Positions 10,541-22,525 of a stretch of DNA of 64,000 bases are shown piece by piece. Location: positions 248,001 to 312,000 of the forward strand of contig UWYS01000005.1 of NCBI GenBank assembly GCA_900291925.1, given 5' to 3'. Source of the stretch: Thecaphora thlaspeos. Taxonomy: Eukaryota; Basidiomycota; Ustilaginomycetes; Urocystidales; Glomosporiaceae. The position numbers were made by a program, and so were the translations under genes. The notes under the pieces are model-generated. The model was given only the letters and a program-made list of their open reading frames with translations. It ran no database searches and had not been told where the DNA came from. How positions within the stretch are numbered: position 1 is the first letter of the stretch; the number at the start of each line of letters is the position of its first letter.

Positions 10541-11552
10541 GCCGTGCGTGTGCGGGAGGGTGAAGGAAGGGTTGGGTGGTGGTGGTCTCTCGGTGAAGAG
10601 GTCGAGGGGTGGGCACGGCATGTAGCGATGCTTTCTTCTTCCTGCCTCGCTCTTTGCCTTGCTCGTCTCCCCTTTCGCCTCGCTTTTTCAGCAAACCGCA
10701 CGAGGCAGGCGTCCGATCGCCTGACCCGGTAACAGGCTAGCAAGAAAAAAAGGCCATGCTCGGATCCGGACCTTGCCGCAGGCAGAGCGGCAACGGTTCG
10801 CCGCGCAGAAAAATCAGAAAACACAGAAAAAGGGTCCGCTCGTCGAGACGAGCCCAGCTGGGCGGGCAGGCCTGCAGAAAGGTATATAAACCCGCCCCGG
10901 AGCGGCATCCCCCCCCCGTCCAGGCATTGTTTAACAAAGTAAACGCCCCTACCTCGCACCGCAAGAACGACCCGACGATACGTATTCGACGATTCCCCTG
11001 ACAAGGCGAACAACCGTATCGTTTCCAAAGGGCCATACATTGCGAGGGTCGGCGGCAAGATCGACGTACAGAACACTCTTTGGCTGCCTCGTTTGGTCCG
11101 CGACTTCATGGTCGCGAAACCCCAAGGACGATGTTCGGTCACCTGGTGTTCTCACATTCTTCCCCTCTACCGCCCACCCCCTTCCTCTCCCCGTTCCCTG
11201 CCTTCGCTGCTGTATACTGCTGCAGCTTTCTCTCGAAATACCATGCTGTCGTCACTCTCTCCTTTGACCCTCGACTTGGGCTCGTGCGCGTTGCGTGAGA
11301 CGAGGCGTGCTGTGTGGATTGCGACGGGAACAATGTGACGATACTACATGCAAACTTTAAGGGCCCGACACTCCTACGAGGTGGTGCTGCTGCTTTGCTA
11401 TCCGACCGATGCTGGTGTTCTCGTGTGTGTGCGTGAAGAGGTCATACAGCTTGCTGCTCGATGGGTGAGCAAGCTTGATCGCGACCGGATGCTATAGATG
11501 GGTCTTGTTGGATTCTCTGGGGAAGTGATCTTTGTCGATGCTGGCTGGCGGG
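10541..11552. other. Intergenic region with TATA-like element and orphan open frame
   Basis: A TATA-like string (GGTATATAAAC) lies at about 10880. About 70 bases downstream on the plus strand an open frame without an ATG at its front encodes a protein-like stretch (about 10955-11130, including DKANNRIVSKGPYIARVGG). It does not continue into anything I recognise. The plus strand beyond it is pyrimidine-rich. The mS45 promoter must also lie at the left end, reading the other way. Confidence 0.4.
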
Positions 11553-14500
11553 CTATTCTCTCGTCCTCCACACCTCTGTCTCGACCTGACCGCCCACCTT
11601 GCTCTTGGACGTGTCAAACTCGCACTTGACCTTTTCCACCGTGTCGATGGCCTTTTCCCTCAGCTGCTCGACCATCCTCTGCGGCGGCGGTAGCAGGAAT
11701 CGGAGGGAGAACATGAAGCGCAGGGGGGGCTGGAACGTCAGTGAAAGACCCGGACAAGGATGAGCAACGGAGCCCTCACTCACCACCGGCTTCAGCTCTC
11801 TGGCACCGCCGGCCTCCTCGCGCTGGTTCCACTCCTCCTTCTCCTTGATGTTGCGCTTCATCCTCGTGACCAGGCCGCGCTTGCTGCTGCCGCCGTCCTC
11901 GTCGCCCTCGCCATCGCTGCTGCTGTCGCTCGACGAGTCGCTCGAGTTCGAGGCGCCGTCGTCATCCTCGTGCCCCTGCTCCGCCTGGAGCATCGCCTCG
12001 GTGCCGGCGGAGGCGGCCGTCGCCCTCCAGGTCTCCACCGCGGCTCGCTGCTCCGGGCGCGATGCGGCAAACTTGACATGCGTACCGTCGATGCCAGCTC
12101 GAAAGGCGAGCTTGAGCTCGACCGTGCCGACCTGCTTGCCTCGCAGAGCTTCGCCCTGTGAGGCATCCTTGTGGCTCTGGAAATTCTGCCTCAGCCTCGA
12201 GAGCGCCTTGCCGTCTTTGCCATCCCACACAGGCACCCTGATCGTCGCAGACCCGCCGTCGCTGCTGGCGTCGGCCACCTCGATCAGCCACAGCGCGGCG
12301 ATGCCCCAGACAGTCTTTTTGCGAAGCTGGTTCTTGGCACGCCACTCGATTAGGAGGGCAGAGGCGTGCCGGCGGTAAACGGGAAGCCTTCTGACCTTGT
12401 CGAGCGTCCACGAGACGATATCCTCTCCATCTGCGGCCTGCTGGCCGTGCTTCGACGAGGCGGTCAAAGAAACCGACGCCTTGCCAGCGATGGTGCGTAG
12501 CTAGGTGAGAGAGGCGGGAAGTGGGCCGTCTGGTCAGCGTGGTGGTACTGGCTCAAGTGCAGGCTGGAGACAGCCCAGCTAAGAAGGCCGTTGCAGACTC
12601 ACCTTCAGATAGCAGCCGCCGAGGTCGCTCCGGACCTGCGGATCGCTCGATACAACCCTGATCTCGTCGCGCAGCTGAACAGTGCCGATGTCGAAGCCGC
12701 GCAGAGGCCTCTCGAGCCGGCAATCTGCTGAGCAAAAGAGGATCGAGAGGCGGATTCGGCCCGAGCCCATGCCTCCCGAGATCGGATACCAGTCGGTCGA
12801 CTGCGACCGGTCCCGGAAGAGCGACTTGAGGCGCAGAGGGACGACGCCGATGATAGGATCGGCTTCGTTGATCCGCGACTCGCGGATGGCAAAGACGACA
12901 GTGGCCGTTTGCCAGTCGCGGAGAAAGCGCTCGGTCCCTGCTTGGAAGATGGGCGCCCGCGACTGCATCTTTGTGCGCGTCCGGTAGACGAGGGCGTCGC
13001 AGATGAGGACCTCAACGTAGGACGAGGGCGCTTCAGGCGAGGTGTCGCCGGTTGGCTCGTCAACCTCTACGCCCGCTTCAAACGGTCTGCGGCGCCTCAT
13101 CTTGGTCTCTGTGCGGTGCGGGACATCGAGCGCGGCGATCTGGTGGACCGTGACCGAGAGGATGCCGCTGGGCAGCAACGGGTCGGGCGGCGTGTACTCG
13201 ACGGGAACCTTGCCCGCCTTTTCGGCGCGTCGAAGCAGCTCCTCGTCGGTCGGCCTCGATTCCTTTGCCTGCAGCGCCTTGTCGCCGTTTTCTTCCTTGG
13301 CTGCAGCGGCGGCATTGGGTCCAGCTTCTTTGGAAATTTGCTCGAAGCGGGAGAACTTCGTGTTCACCGACGCCTTGGGGTAGTAGGCGACCCGCCAGGT
13401 GACGCGGCCGCCTCGCTTTGAGCCGGGCGTGTCGCCGGTCAGCTCGTCGGTGCGCTCGATCGACTTGCCTTGCTGCTGGAGCAGCTCAGAGAGCGGGATC
13501 TCGGCGCGTCCGAGCAGGTCGTCGCTCGACGTACGGTCGCTATCGCGCAGCTCGAGCGCGACTCGCTCCCCCGCCTTCACAACTTCAGGGTCGAGCAAGA
13601 TCGCCGTGTATTCGTGCCACCGCGGGTTGAGGTCGTCGAGCACGACGCGAGTGCAGTAGAGGGGGCGTCCGTAGTGCGAGAGTGAGACGGTAACGTAGGG
13701 GTCGCTGCTTCCCAACGCGTCGCTGCGCTCGACGGCCTCGGCCGCCTCGACGTACACGACAATGACGCCAAGTGCCGAGATCTCGCGCTTGATGTCGTCG
13801 CCGCTGATGAGCTGCGAGAGGTCGAGCTCGAGGCTGCCGGGCGCCGTGTAGGCCGCCATTGCGGCGTCGATCGCGTTCTGAACAAACTTGGAGATCACGG
13901 GGACGTCCATGATCGAGACAGCGCGGAGGGGGGCCGCGTCAATCTCGACGCGGGGCAGGCCGACAAAGGACAGCGTGCTCTTGCCGAGGAAGGGCGCCTC
14001 TGAGGTGAGCTGGATGCGCATGCGGAGCGTGCCGACCAGGCCACGCAGGCTGACGTTGACGGGGATCGGGGCATTGACGAGGCCTGTCTTGACAAAGAAC
14101 GAAAGTAGCATGTGGGCGCTGGTGCGCTTGTGGATCGGCAGGCGGTCGTGGTCGATGTCGCCGCCGTCGTTATCCTTGTGGGCGGATGGGCGATAGGCAA
14201 AGGCGATCTCGAGGTTGTTGTATTCGCTGCCGTCGTCTTCCTCTTGGTCGAGGGCCAACGTCTCGCCCGGCTGCCTCTCATTGGCCTTGATCGCTTCGTC
14301 GATCTCGCGCTGCGACTCGTCGACCAAGCCGAGCTGCTGAGCGGCCTCGCTTGCATGCCTCTCGTCCGTCCTGTGCTGCTGCGCCTGCTTTGGAGAGCGC
14401 TTCTTGCCGCTCCTCTTGGCATCTGGGAGGCGTCTGACGGCGAGGAGGCGGAGCGACGTCGTGCCCTGGGTGATCTCGGAGACCTTGACCGAGTTGACAA

Positions 14501-15491
14501 AAGAGGGTAAGCTCGCTTGGAGCACATCTTCCAGGGTATCTGCGATGCCGTCGAACAGTTCGCTGTTGATCTGGGGCCAGAGGACCTTTAGGAAGCCGTT
14601 GAGCCACTCTGCGCTCTCAGGGACCATAGCGTCCTCGACCGCCTGCCCACGTCTCCTCTCTTGCTCCAGCTCGTTGTCACGCAGGCCGTCGATGACACGG
14701 CGGCAGACGAGGTGCTGGAGCCAGCCGCCGAAAGCGCCGCCGAGCCCGAGCGTCAGGGCGGTCGAGAGCCGCGGGCTGAATGCGAGTGAGAGGGCGGACC
14801 AGCCGGCAAAGAGGAGCGCCTCAGTGCGCGCCATGGAGCGAAAGACCTTTTCGACGACGCCCTCGGAGGGTGCTGTGGTGGGCAGCTGGTAGATGAGCGC
14901 GGTGCCTCCCTTGTGCAGCGCTGGGGCATCAGACGTATACTGGGGGATTTCGGTGTGATCCTTTGGCGTGGCGCCATCCTCGTTCTTTGCCTCGCTCTGG
15001 CTGGTGGCCCCGGGCTGCGGTACGCGGAAGCCATCGCGTGCGCTGGCGGACTGGTCGAGTCCGCGGCGGTATTCGTGCTCGGTGACGTCCCTCTGGCGGA
15101 GTGGGCCGCGCGTGGTGGGATCCTGGACGGTGCGCCACTGCGTGGAGCGACCCTGGAAGACTTGAGTGGCCTGTCCGCCGCGGTGTTTGTGCGGGTTCAG
15201 ACGTGCCTCGTCTGCTGCGATGCTCTGTCGTTGGTCCTTGTCGCCATGCTCGAGCGTATCGGCTTCCTGCTGTCGTTGCTGCTGCTGTTGCTGCTGCTGT
15301 TGCTGCTGCTGTTGCTGCTGCTGCTGTTGCTGTTGCTGCTGGCTCTCTTGCTCGCGGGAGTCATTGTATCGGCGTCCGAGGTGCTCCGTGAGGGATCGAA
15401 TGGGGTGGAAGTCGGAAAGGTGGTGGTGCGAGTGGGGCTCGTCCTCAGACGAGCCACCTCCAGAAGCAGCGGCCTGGTTGGTGTGGGCCAT
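11553..15491 (-). CDS. SMP/C2-domain lipid-transfer protein (Mug190/tricalbin type)
   Basis: A membrane-contact-site protein expected to tether the ER and move lipids through its SMP domain. Exons, downwards: 15491-12603, 12500-11784 and 11729-11553, total 1,260 residues. Order: His/Ser-rich N-terminus; a polyglutamine tract of about 24 Gln (about residues 50-75); a hydrophobic hairpin (about 220-260) that would anchor it in the ER; an SMP domain (about 275-560, with AEWLNGFLKVLWPQIN and PVNVSLRGLVGTLRMRI); a first C2 domain (GVIVVYVEAAEAVERSDALG, then SSDPYVTV); a second C2 domain (GILSVTVHQIAALDVPHRTE); and a C-terminal PH-like region. The last part (WTLDKVRRLPVYRRH, then a C-terminus rich in acidic serines) matches the long fungal Mug190 proteins more than tricalbins. 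The ATG at 15491 is preferred because the 91 codons upstream read through short tandem repeats. Confidence 0.85.
15270..15350. repeat. CAG/CTG triplet tract coding polyglutamine
   Basis: A nearly uninterrupted run of CTG/TTG on the plus strand, CAG/CAA on the coding strand, inside the SMP/C2 gene. It encodes roughly 24 glutamines and is a likely length-variable site. Confidence 0.9.
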
Positions 15492-16104
15492 CTGTAGAGC
15501 GAGTTGAGGGAGGTGAGGGGGATCTGGTGCCACAGCGGGCACGGAAGGGTTGCCAAAGAGGCGGGAAGGGTGGACGAGGAGCGGAGGTACCGAGGGAAGG
15601 CGGGCAGGCGGGCAGGCGGGCAGGCGGGCAGGAGAGAGGCGGGTGCGGGCGCAGGCGCAGGCGCAGGCGCAGGCGCAGGCGCAGGGTGAGTTGAGATTGG
15701 GCGAAAGCTGCACCCATCGGCACGGGATAGAGCTGCGATAGGCGGAAGCTATACCCGTAGGCACGGGATAAGGGAACTGATGATGTTTTTGCTTGTAGTG
15801 AACATGCAGGTCCCTCTGCGGCTTAGACTATGTACAAAACTTTTCACCTCGGCTAATTTCCCTCCTTCTGGCTATCGGCCGGTATCGTTGTCGCGTCTTC
15901 CTCAACTGGGTGCGGGTTACGCCGCCCATCGCGACAACTCCACTTGCCCGTGTTCGTGGCGGGCAGGCAGGCAGGCAGGCAGGCAGGCAGTGAGCGAGGT
16001 ACTGCCAGAAGGCCCTCGAAAAAGTCAAATGCTGCCGCGCAGACTGAGCCGCAACTTGTTCCCGCAGCCCATCATTACAGTACTCCACAACCACCACCAG
16101 CGCC
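15492..16104. promoter_or_regulatory. Divergent promoter region with three tandem repeats
   Basis: The gap between the starts of the SMP/C2 gene and TPS1. It holds a GGCAGGCG array at about 15600-15632, a GCAGGC array at about 15649-15685 and a GGCA array at about 15961-15990. The GGCA array lies about 115 bases before the TPS1 start. A further short direct repeat (about 20 bases, with GGCACGGGATA) occurs at about 15717 and 15757. Confidence 0.6.
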
Positions 16105-18172
16105 ATGACCCGCCCATCACAGCAGCACAGCGCGCCTTCCTCCCGCCCTGACACAGCAGCAGCGGCCGCACCGTCGAGCGACGCCGCCGCCGGCACCAGC
16201 TGCCAGCAATCGTCCCCCATGCCCGGCGCCAGGTTAATTGTCGTCTCCAACCGCCTTCCCGTCACCATCAAGGTCGACCCTTCGGTCCCTGGCGGCTACA
16301 CCTTCACCCTCTCGTCAGGCGGCCTCGTCTCGGCGCTTTCCGGCTGCAAAAAGACCATGAACTTCACCTGGATTGGCTGGCCGGGCCTCAGCGTCCCCGA
16401 AAAGGACGAAGCATACATTGAAAAGCGCCTCATGGACGAGTACAGCTGCCAGCCCGTCTGGATCTCTGACGAGATCGCAGACCGCCACTACAACGGCTTT
16501 AGCAACTCGATCCTCTGGCCCCTCTTCCACTACCACCCGGGCGAAATGAACTTCGACGAGACAAACTGGCTCGCTTATCGCGAGGCCAACCTCATGTTTG
16601 CAGAGGTCGTCCGCAGCGTCGTCAGGCAGGGAGACATGGTCTGGGTCCAGGACTACCACCTGATGCTGCTCCCGCTCATGCTTCGCACGCTGGTCGAGGG
16701 TTCGTCCAAGCAGGGCGCGACGTCACATCGCGAGCTCGAGCACGTCCGCTATGGCGTCGACGGGACATCGCAGTTCGACGACCAGGACAAGCTCGCCGCG
16801 CCGCCGGGCTCGGTGGGCCTCGCAGGAAGGCCGATGTCGCCGCCCGGCGAGGATGAGGGCAACGAGGCCGACGACGAGGGCACATCGGGCGGCGACGGCA
16901 ATCGAGCGGGCCGCGACCAAACTGGCCGAGGTCTCGGGACCAGCGACGGCTCAAAGGGTCGCGGCTCGATCAAGATCGGCTTCTTCCTCCACACGCCCTT
17001 CCCTTCAAGCGAGATCTACCGTATCCTGCCCGTCCGCCGCGAGATCCTCTTGGGCCTGCTCCACTGCGACTTGATCGGCTTTCACACCTACGACTACGCG
17101 CGTCACTTTTTGTCGTCCTGCACCCGCATCCTCGGCCTCCCGACGATGCCCAACGGCGCCGAGTTCGAAGGCCGCTACGTTCACGTCGGGACCTACCCAA
17201 TCGGCATCGAGCCGTCGCAGTTCGAAGAGGGCCTCAAGCGCGAGAGCGTCAAGGAGCGCATCCACAGCCTTCAGCGGAGGTTCGAGGGCGTCAAGATCAT
17301 TGTCGGCGTTGATCGGCTCGACTACATCAAGGGCGTCCCACAGAAGCTCCACGCGCTCGAGACGTTCCTCCAAGATCATCCCGAGTGGATCGGCAAGGTT
17401 GTCCTGGTCCAGGTCGCCGTACCGTCGAGGCAGGATGTTGAAGAGTACCAGAACCTCCGCGCCACTGTCAACGAGGCCGTCGGCCGCATCAACGGACGCT
17501 TCGGCACGGTCGAGTCGATGCCGATCCACTTTTTGCACCGCTCCGTCAGCTTCGACGAGCTGTGCGCGCTGTACGCGATCAGCGACGCCTGCCTCGTGAC
17601 GAGCACGCGCGACGGCATGAACCTGGTGAGTCACCCAATGTCGACATGGATGTTCGTCGACGATGACTGAACGCGCTGTTGACCTTGCCGCTTGCTGTAT
17701 TTACTCTGCCACGGCAGGTCTCCTACGAGTACATCGCCTGCCAGGCCGAGCGAGCCGGCGTCATGATCCTGTCTGAATTTGCCGGTGCAGCACAGTGAGT
17801 CACCTGCACCCTTCTCCTCGCCTGCCCCACGTCCTCGGTTCGATTTCACTCCTGACCGCGCCGCTTTCCCCTCTCCTCCCTCCCCGCCCCTCTTTTCGCA
17901 CCCGCAGATCGCTCAACGGCAGCCTGATCTGCAACCCATGGGACGCGTTCGCCGTCTCAGACGCGATCCACGAAGCGTTGACGATGCCTACCAACGTGCG
18001 ACGCGAAAACTTTGAAAAACTGAGCCGATACGTGCAGAGGCACACGGCCAGCTGGTGGGGCTTGAGTTTCGTCTCTGATCTGCGCAAGATCAAGGTGGAC
18101 GAGGACGCCATCGAGAGCCCTGGTGCGGCAGAGGGAATCGAGGTTGATCCGCTCGATGAGATGGGAGCGTGA
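16105..18172 (+). CDS. TPS1: Trehalose-6-phosphate synthase (GT20)
   Basis: Tps1 joins UDP-glucose and glucose-6-phosphate into trehalose-6-phosphate in the cytosol, the first step of trehalose synthesis. Exons 16105-17625, 17718-17794 and 17908-18172 give 620 residues. Landmarks: IVVSNRLPV near residue 44; GGLVSAL; the acceptor-side WIGWPGL; WVQDYHLMLLPLMLR; FFLHTPFPSSEIYR; GVDRLDYIKG (nucleotide-sugar site); and DGMNL|VSYEYIACQ across intron 1. Between the helix ending LRTLVEG and IKIGFFLHT there is an insertion of about 90 residues (about 199-288) rich in Gly, Asp and Glu, absent from typical Tps1 (about 480-515 aa). The C-terminus stops soon after the catalytic domain, so there is no fused phosphatase. 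The start is the first ATG after the leader; a Ser/Ala-rich extension precedes the fold. Confidence 0.96.
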
Positions 18173-18723
18173 GGTGAAAAGGAGGGAAGGGTCGGTGTTA
18201 GATTGAGGGTCGGTTTAGGTGTCTCGAATGGGCATTGCATTGTGGAGAGTGTAGGATGTGTGTTTATGGTGATGTGATTCCTCTCTGGTTGGACTTTCCG
18301 ACTGTCAAGTGCGTTGGATAGGACTATCGTCTGGTTGGTTGAGTGCACGAGGTGCCAAAGGGACTTACGTTCAAGAGCTGCCTCAGCATCAGCCGGGATA
18401 CGACAGGCCATGGACAGACCGCCTCAAGGAAGTGTGAGGCAGAACGAAGTCTGACAAAATCCATAGCCATTGTGAACTGCGACTTGTTCAAGCCGTGCAG
18501 GGTCAGTCTTGTCTAGTTTCTCTCTTGTGAATATCAGCAACATGCAACCAAGAGCAATTGAACCACGTACTATTCACAGCATCAGTAGATAGTTACAAAA
18601 AGTGAGCCGATGTGGTTGGGGAAGGATCTGCTTGCTATCCTTGGTTCCCTTGCCTTTCGTTTTCAGTCCCAACTGAATGGCATCCTCGTTTCATCTCTTC
18701 CGCCCTTGACGCCACAGCACTTT
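18173..18723. other. Convergent intergenic region (TPS1 / CHO2)
   Basis: Holds the 3' ends of two convergent genes. It is moderately AT-rich; I see no gene, RNA or repeat. Confidence 0.5.
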
Positions 18724-21700
18724 CTATACCAGGTTCGGCCTAAACTCGGGCCTCAACACCCTCCTACCCTCCACCACGTCCCTCGCCAGCCTTCTCACGT
18801 TTGCCTCGGCCACGACGACCTCGGTGGACAACTCGATACCGAATGCCATCGTGATGGCTTCTGCGATGCGTTTCGCCTGCTCGAGGTCCCAGATGGTAAA
18901 GTCGTCGACGTCGACATCTTCACCGCCCCCTTCGCCGTCGGCCCCACCTTTGGCCGAGTCATCCTCGAGGTTTGGCGATAGGGATCGCGAGATGCTCAGC
19001 CGACCAGTCTTGCGCTGCGACGGGTCAGACGATCGCAGTGTGAAGTCGACAATCTTCTTGAGCACAGCATAGGCCTCCTCCACGTCTTCCGGGTTGCTTG
19101 GCTGCTCAATGTAGATCTCGAGCGGCGTCGACGAGCGCGCGAGAAGGTTGTGTTTGCCGTCGTGGTGGTAGCGTACCTCATACCTCCCCGTGCGCCAGGG
19201 GAGCTTGCCGCCTCGGAAGATGGTGCTCCCCTTGACGATGTCGTCGGTGCTGGACTGGGTAGCATTGCCATCGGTGCCTAGCGAGGGGACCGAAGAGGCG
19301 GCGGCGGTGGAGGTGCCAGAGGGACCGGTGTGGACGTCGCCCTCCCACTCATCTTCCGCCACGCCGAGCCACCTGCCCTGCGACGGGATCTTGGTCACCA
19401 GCTCTAGCTCGCTGCCGCTGCCAAAACGCGAGACGAGGTAGATGCCGATCCAGTCGCAACGCGAATGCGTCGACGGCGCGGTCCAGTTGATGCGGATCGG
19501 CTCGCCCAGGTGGAACCGCAGCGTGCCCGTGTCTAGTGACGGAGCCACCTCAACGCTGTACCTGGATCGGTCCAGCTGGAGGTTGTCGTTGACGCGGACA
19601 ATGAGGAGCCGGTCGCGGCTCTGTTGCAGCATCATCTTGGTCTCCTCGAGCACACCTTCGAGCTTAGGGCGATTCTTGCTGAAGAAGTCCTCGAACGCAA
19701 AGGTGGCGTCGCGGTGCACTTTCTCGAACGTTCCCTGCATGTTCTTGATGCCCGGGTGCTCCTGGGCGGCGCGGAAAAGATCAGTCTTTGTGACGTTCTT
19801 GAGCTGCTTGGTGACGCCCGAGTCCTTGCGCACCGCCGCCTTTCCGTAGAGCTTGTTCATGTGCGGGCCCTCGACGAACGAGAGGAAGCCCCAGTGGGCC
19901 ATGTACGAGATGAAAGCGAGCGTCAGCGCCAGCTTGCTCCCGCTGAGCATCGTGAGACCAAAGAAGGCAGCGCCTCCCATCGACCGCTCCGGATTGTTGA
20001 GGAAGCGGTAGATGCCGGTATAGTAGAGCTGGTGCGGGTACTCGTCGATGAAAAAGTCGCCATACAGCCAGCCGAAAGGTCCGATGACATTGTACGACGA
20101 GTTGGCGGTCCAGACGTGAAGGGCGATCAAGACGAATCCGAGTGTGTGGCGGAGGAGGTCCGTGCCGACGGTCCAGTCCTGACCGATCGGCGCGTAACAG
20201 TTCCAGCAGAGTGCGCCGAACGAGGCGTAGGTCATGACGAGGCTGGTATTGTAGATGACCTTCCAGTTTGAAAAGGCCTCGATAATGGCCTCGTCGGGTC
20301 GGTCGTACTTGTAGTGCTTGAGGAAGTGGCGCACCACCCACTTGTTCTCCGACTGCGCCTTGAGCACCGCGCCCAGCCCGACCGAGTGGAAGATGCGCCA
20401 CGCCAGCGCGTTGGCAAAGAGGAACGTCAGCCGCGCATTGTTGCTCAGCGACGGGACAATGAGCGGGATGAGCGCGTAGGCCGAGGCGACGACGAGCAGG
20501 AAGTCGTTGGCCCTCATCAGGTCGAGGTTCTTGAAGACAACGGTGTCCTTGCGGAAGATGCGGTGGTGGAGGTCGTGCAGGCTGGTCGTCGCCCGCGTCT
20601 CTTGTTCGCCCTCTGAAAAGTTCCGGCGGAAGCGAGAGGCGATGGCATCATTTGACGAGGCGGCCGTCTGCAGCGTGGTGCGCCTGATGGCCTGTTGGAG
20701 GCGCTCTTCGTCATCATCGTCATCGCTATATTCGGTGGCGGCGGTGCTTCCGTCGGTCTGGCTGGGCGTTGCGGTGTTGAGCCCGGCCCGTTGGGTGCCC
20801 TTGGGGCCGCGCTGATCGTCCGTGGAAAGCGCCTCTGAGTCGGCATTAGAGGCCGAGACGCTTCCGGTAGCGGCGCGCCTCGAGGCGGCGTTGAAGGGGG
20901 CGGTTCGCAGCGGGACCCTCGCGGTGAGCGGCTTCTTTTCGCCGTAGACGCGCTCGATATGCGGACCTTCGAAGTAGCACATGAAGAGGAACTGGAAGAA
21001 GTGGGCTGCGAGCGAGACGAAGAGGACGGCGTAGCTACCCGAGACGAGCGAGAGTCCGTAGTAGCCCGCGTAACCGATGCTATACATGGGGTCCGGGGCG
21101 ATCTCGTAGACGCCGTCAAAGACGAGGCTCTGTAGGCAGAGGAAGAAGCAGTCGCCCCAGTACCAGGCGTAGTCTTTGACGACTCGATGGGCGTCCATCT
21201 TGACCCAGAGGTTGAAGAAGATGAGAGCCCAGCCGACGACCCAACGTAGCACGTGCATCACGACCGAGTGGCCCTCCGGCAGGCGGGTGCAAGAGAAGGC
21301 AAAGAGCGAGTAGGCTACAAACTGGAGCGGGGTTGAAGGCGATGCATTTGGGATACAGGACGAGAGGAGACGTCAGTGGCGTGCAACACAAAAGCGAGCC
21401 GGGCGCGTGCGACCGATCTAGGCGCCGGAAAGTGCTCACGTCATTGATGAGGATGAGATCTACGATGGACCGGAAGAGAAGCCAGATGTTGTAGTCCATG
21501 GGCAGCGCCTGGGAACGGAAACGATCATGAATGCGAGAGAGAATAAGTCATGTCAGTGCTAGGTACTTGTGAATTCGGATGTCTATTCGCAGTGATGGGG
21601 CAGGGCTCGGAAGAAGACGTACGTCAAAGTCGTAGTCCTTCTCCATCTTCGTGACGAGCTGCTGCTTGATCCAGGCGCAAGCCTTGGGCCTTCGCTTTTC

Positions 21701-22525
21701 ATCCATCCATCCCTGTTGCTTGACGAGGTTGACGATCCAGCCCGTCTCGCTCTGCTGCTTGAGGATGTGTCCGAGGCCGGCATTGTACGAGGCCCTCCAG
21801 AAGAAGAAATAGAAGAAGAAAAAGACTTGGGCCGACTTGCGGGACAGGAAGAAGTAGGCAGCGAGCTGAAAGGCGAGCGTGGCAATAGTGATGAGGTCGA
21901 GCGGCGTCTTGGGCTGGCGAGGGTCGAAGATGGAAGTGAGCATGTCCGGGGTATGGGGGACATCAAAGACTGTGACGGTGTTGCGGGGTTGCGTCGGGGG
22001 GGTTCGGTTGGACCCGCAGCGGAGCAGAAGGCAGGGAGATAGGCCATGCAGGCGAGCGAGGCGAGGGACACAAGCAAGCAAGAGTGCGGAAAGGCGAAAC
22101 GGGCAGACGGGCCAACAGACGGCGGCAGCGGCAAAGGAGGGCGAGGGGGAAGGAGGGAGAGGACAGGGAGAGAGGCTGGCGTCAGCTTGTCTGCGTCGGC
22201 GGCGTCGTTTCGCCGTGTGGACTGGAGCGGGTGAATTTTGCCGCGGCCCAACTCTGTGCGCTGGCTCTGTTGCCGGGCAATCGTGTACCGAAATGCTGGG
22301 TGCAAGGGAAGGCGAGGCCGGCATGCCAGAGAACTCACCGATCCCGTCCGGGGTGCGTCCCTGTACCTTTGTGGAAGGCTGGTGAGTGAGCAGGTCATCG
22401 CTGCCGCGGTCCTGTCGGAGCGTGCCGGACGACGAGGTTGGCGTGTCGTGCGTCCTGTTGGCGGTCCTCTTGCGCAGGCCAAAGTCAGCGGTGGGAGGGT
22501 CCGCGACCGCGGGTGACGAGTCCAT
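18724..22525 (-). CDS. CHO2: Phosphatidylethanolamine N-methyltransferase Cho2
   Basis: Cho2 adds the first methyl group to phosphatidylethanolamine on the way to phosphatidylcholine, using S-adenosylmethionine in the ER membrane. Exons, downwards: 22525-22339, 21969-21623, 21508-21440 and 21321-18724, giving 1,066 residues, in the family range. Evidence: the opening GRTPDGI|VFDVPHT joined across intron 1; repeated transmembrane segments; WRASYNAGLGHIL; DYDFDALPMDYNIWLLFR; and two methyltransferase units ending in FEGPHIERVYGEKKPL and FVEGPHMNKLYGKAAVRK. The C-terminal half carries a conserved soluble domain (RSRYSVEVAP, then SRCDWIGIYLVSRF). A Ser-rich insertion follows the first unit. Intron 1 (369 bases) is long for this window. 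The gene converges on TPS1 and diverges from the CX9C gene. Confidence 0.95.

Noticed and set aside
10183..11142. 319-codon minus-strand frame
   Set aside because: Covers the antisense and alternative frame of mS45 exon 1 plus intergenic DNA. The mS45 frame carries the conserved motifs instead.
15599..15990. Tandem repeats considered as a CRISPR array
   Set aside because: Units are 4-8 bases without spacers, in a eukaryotic promoter.
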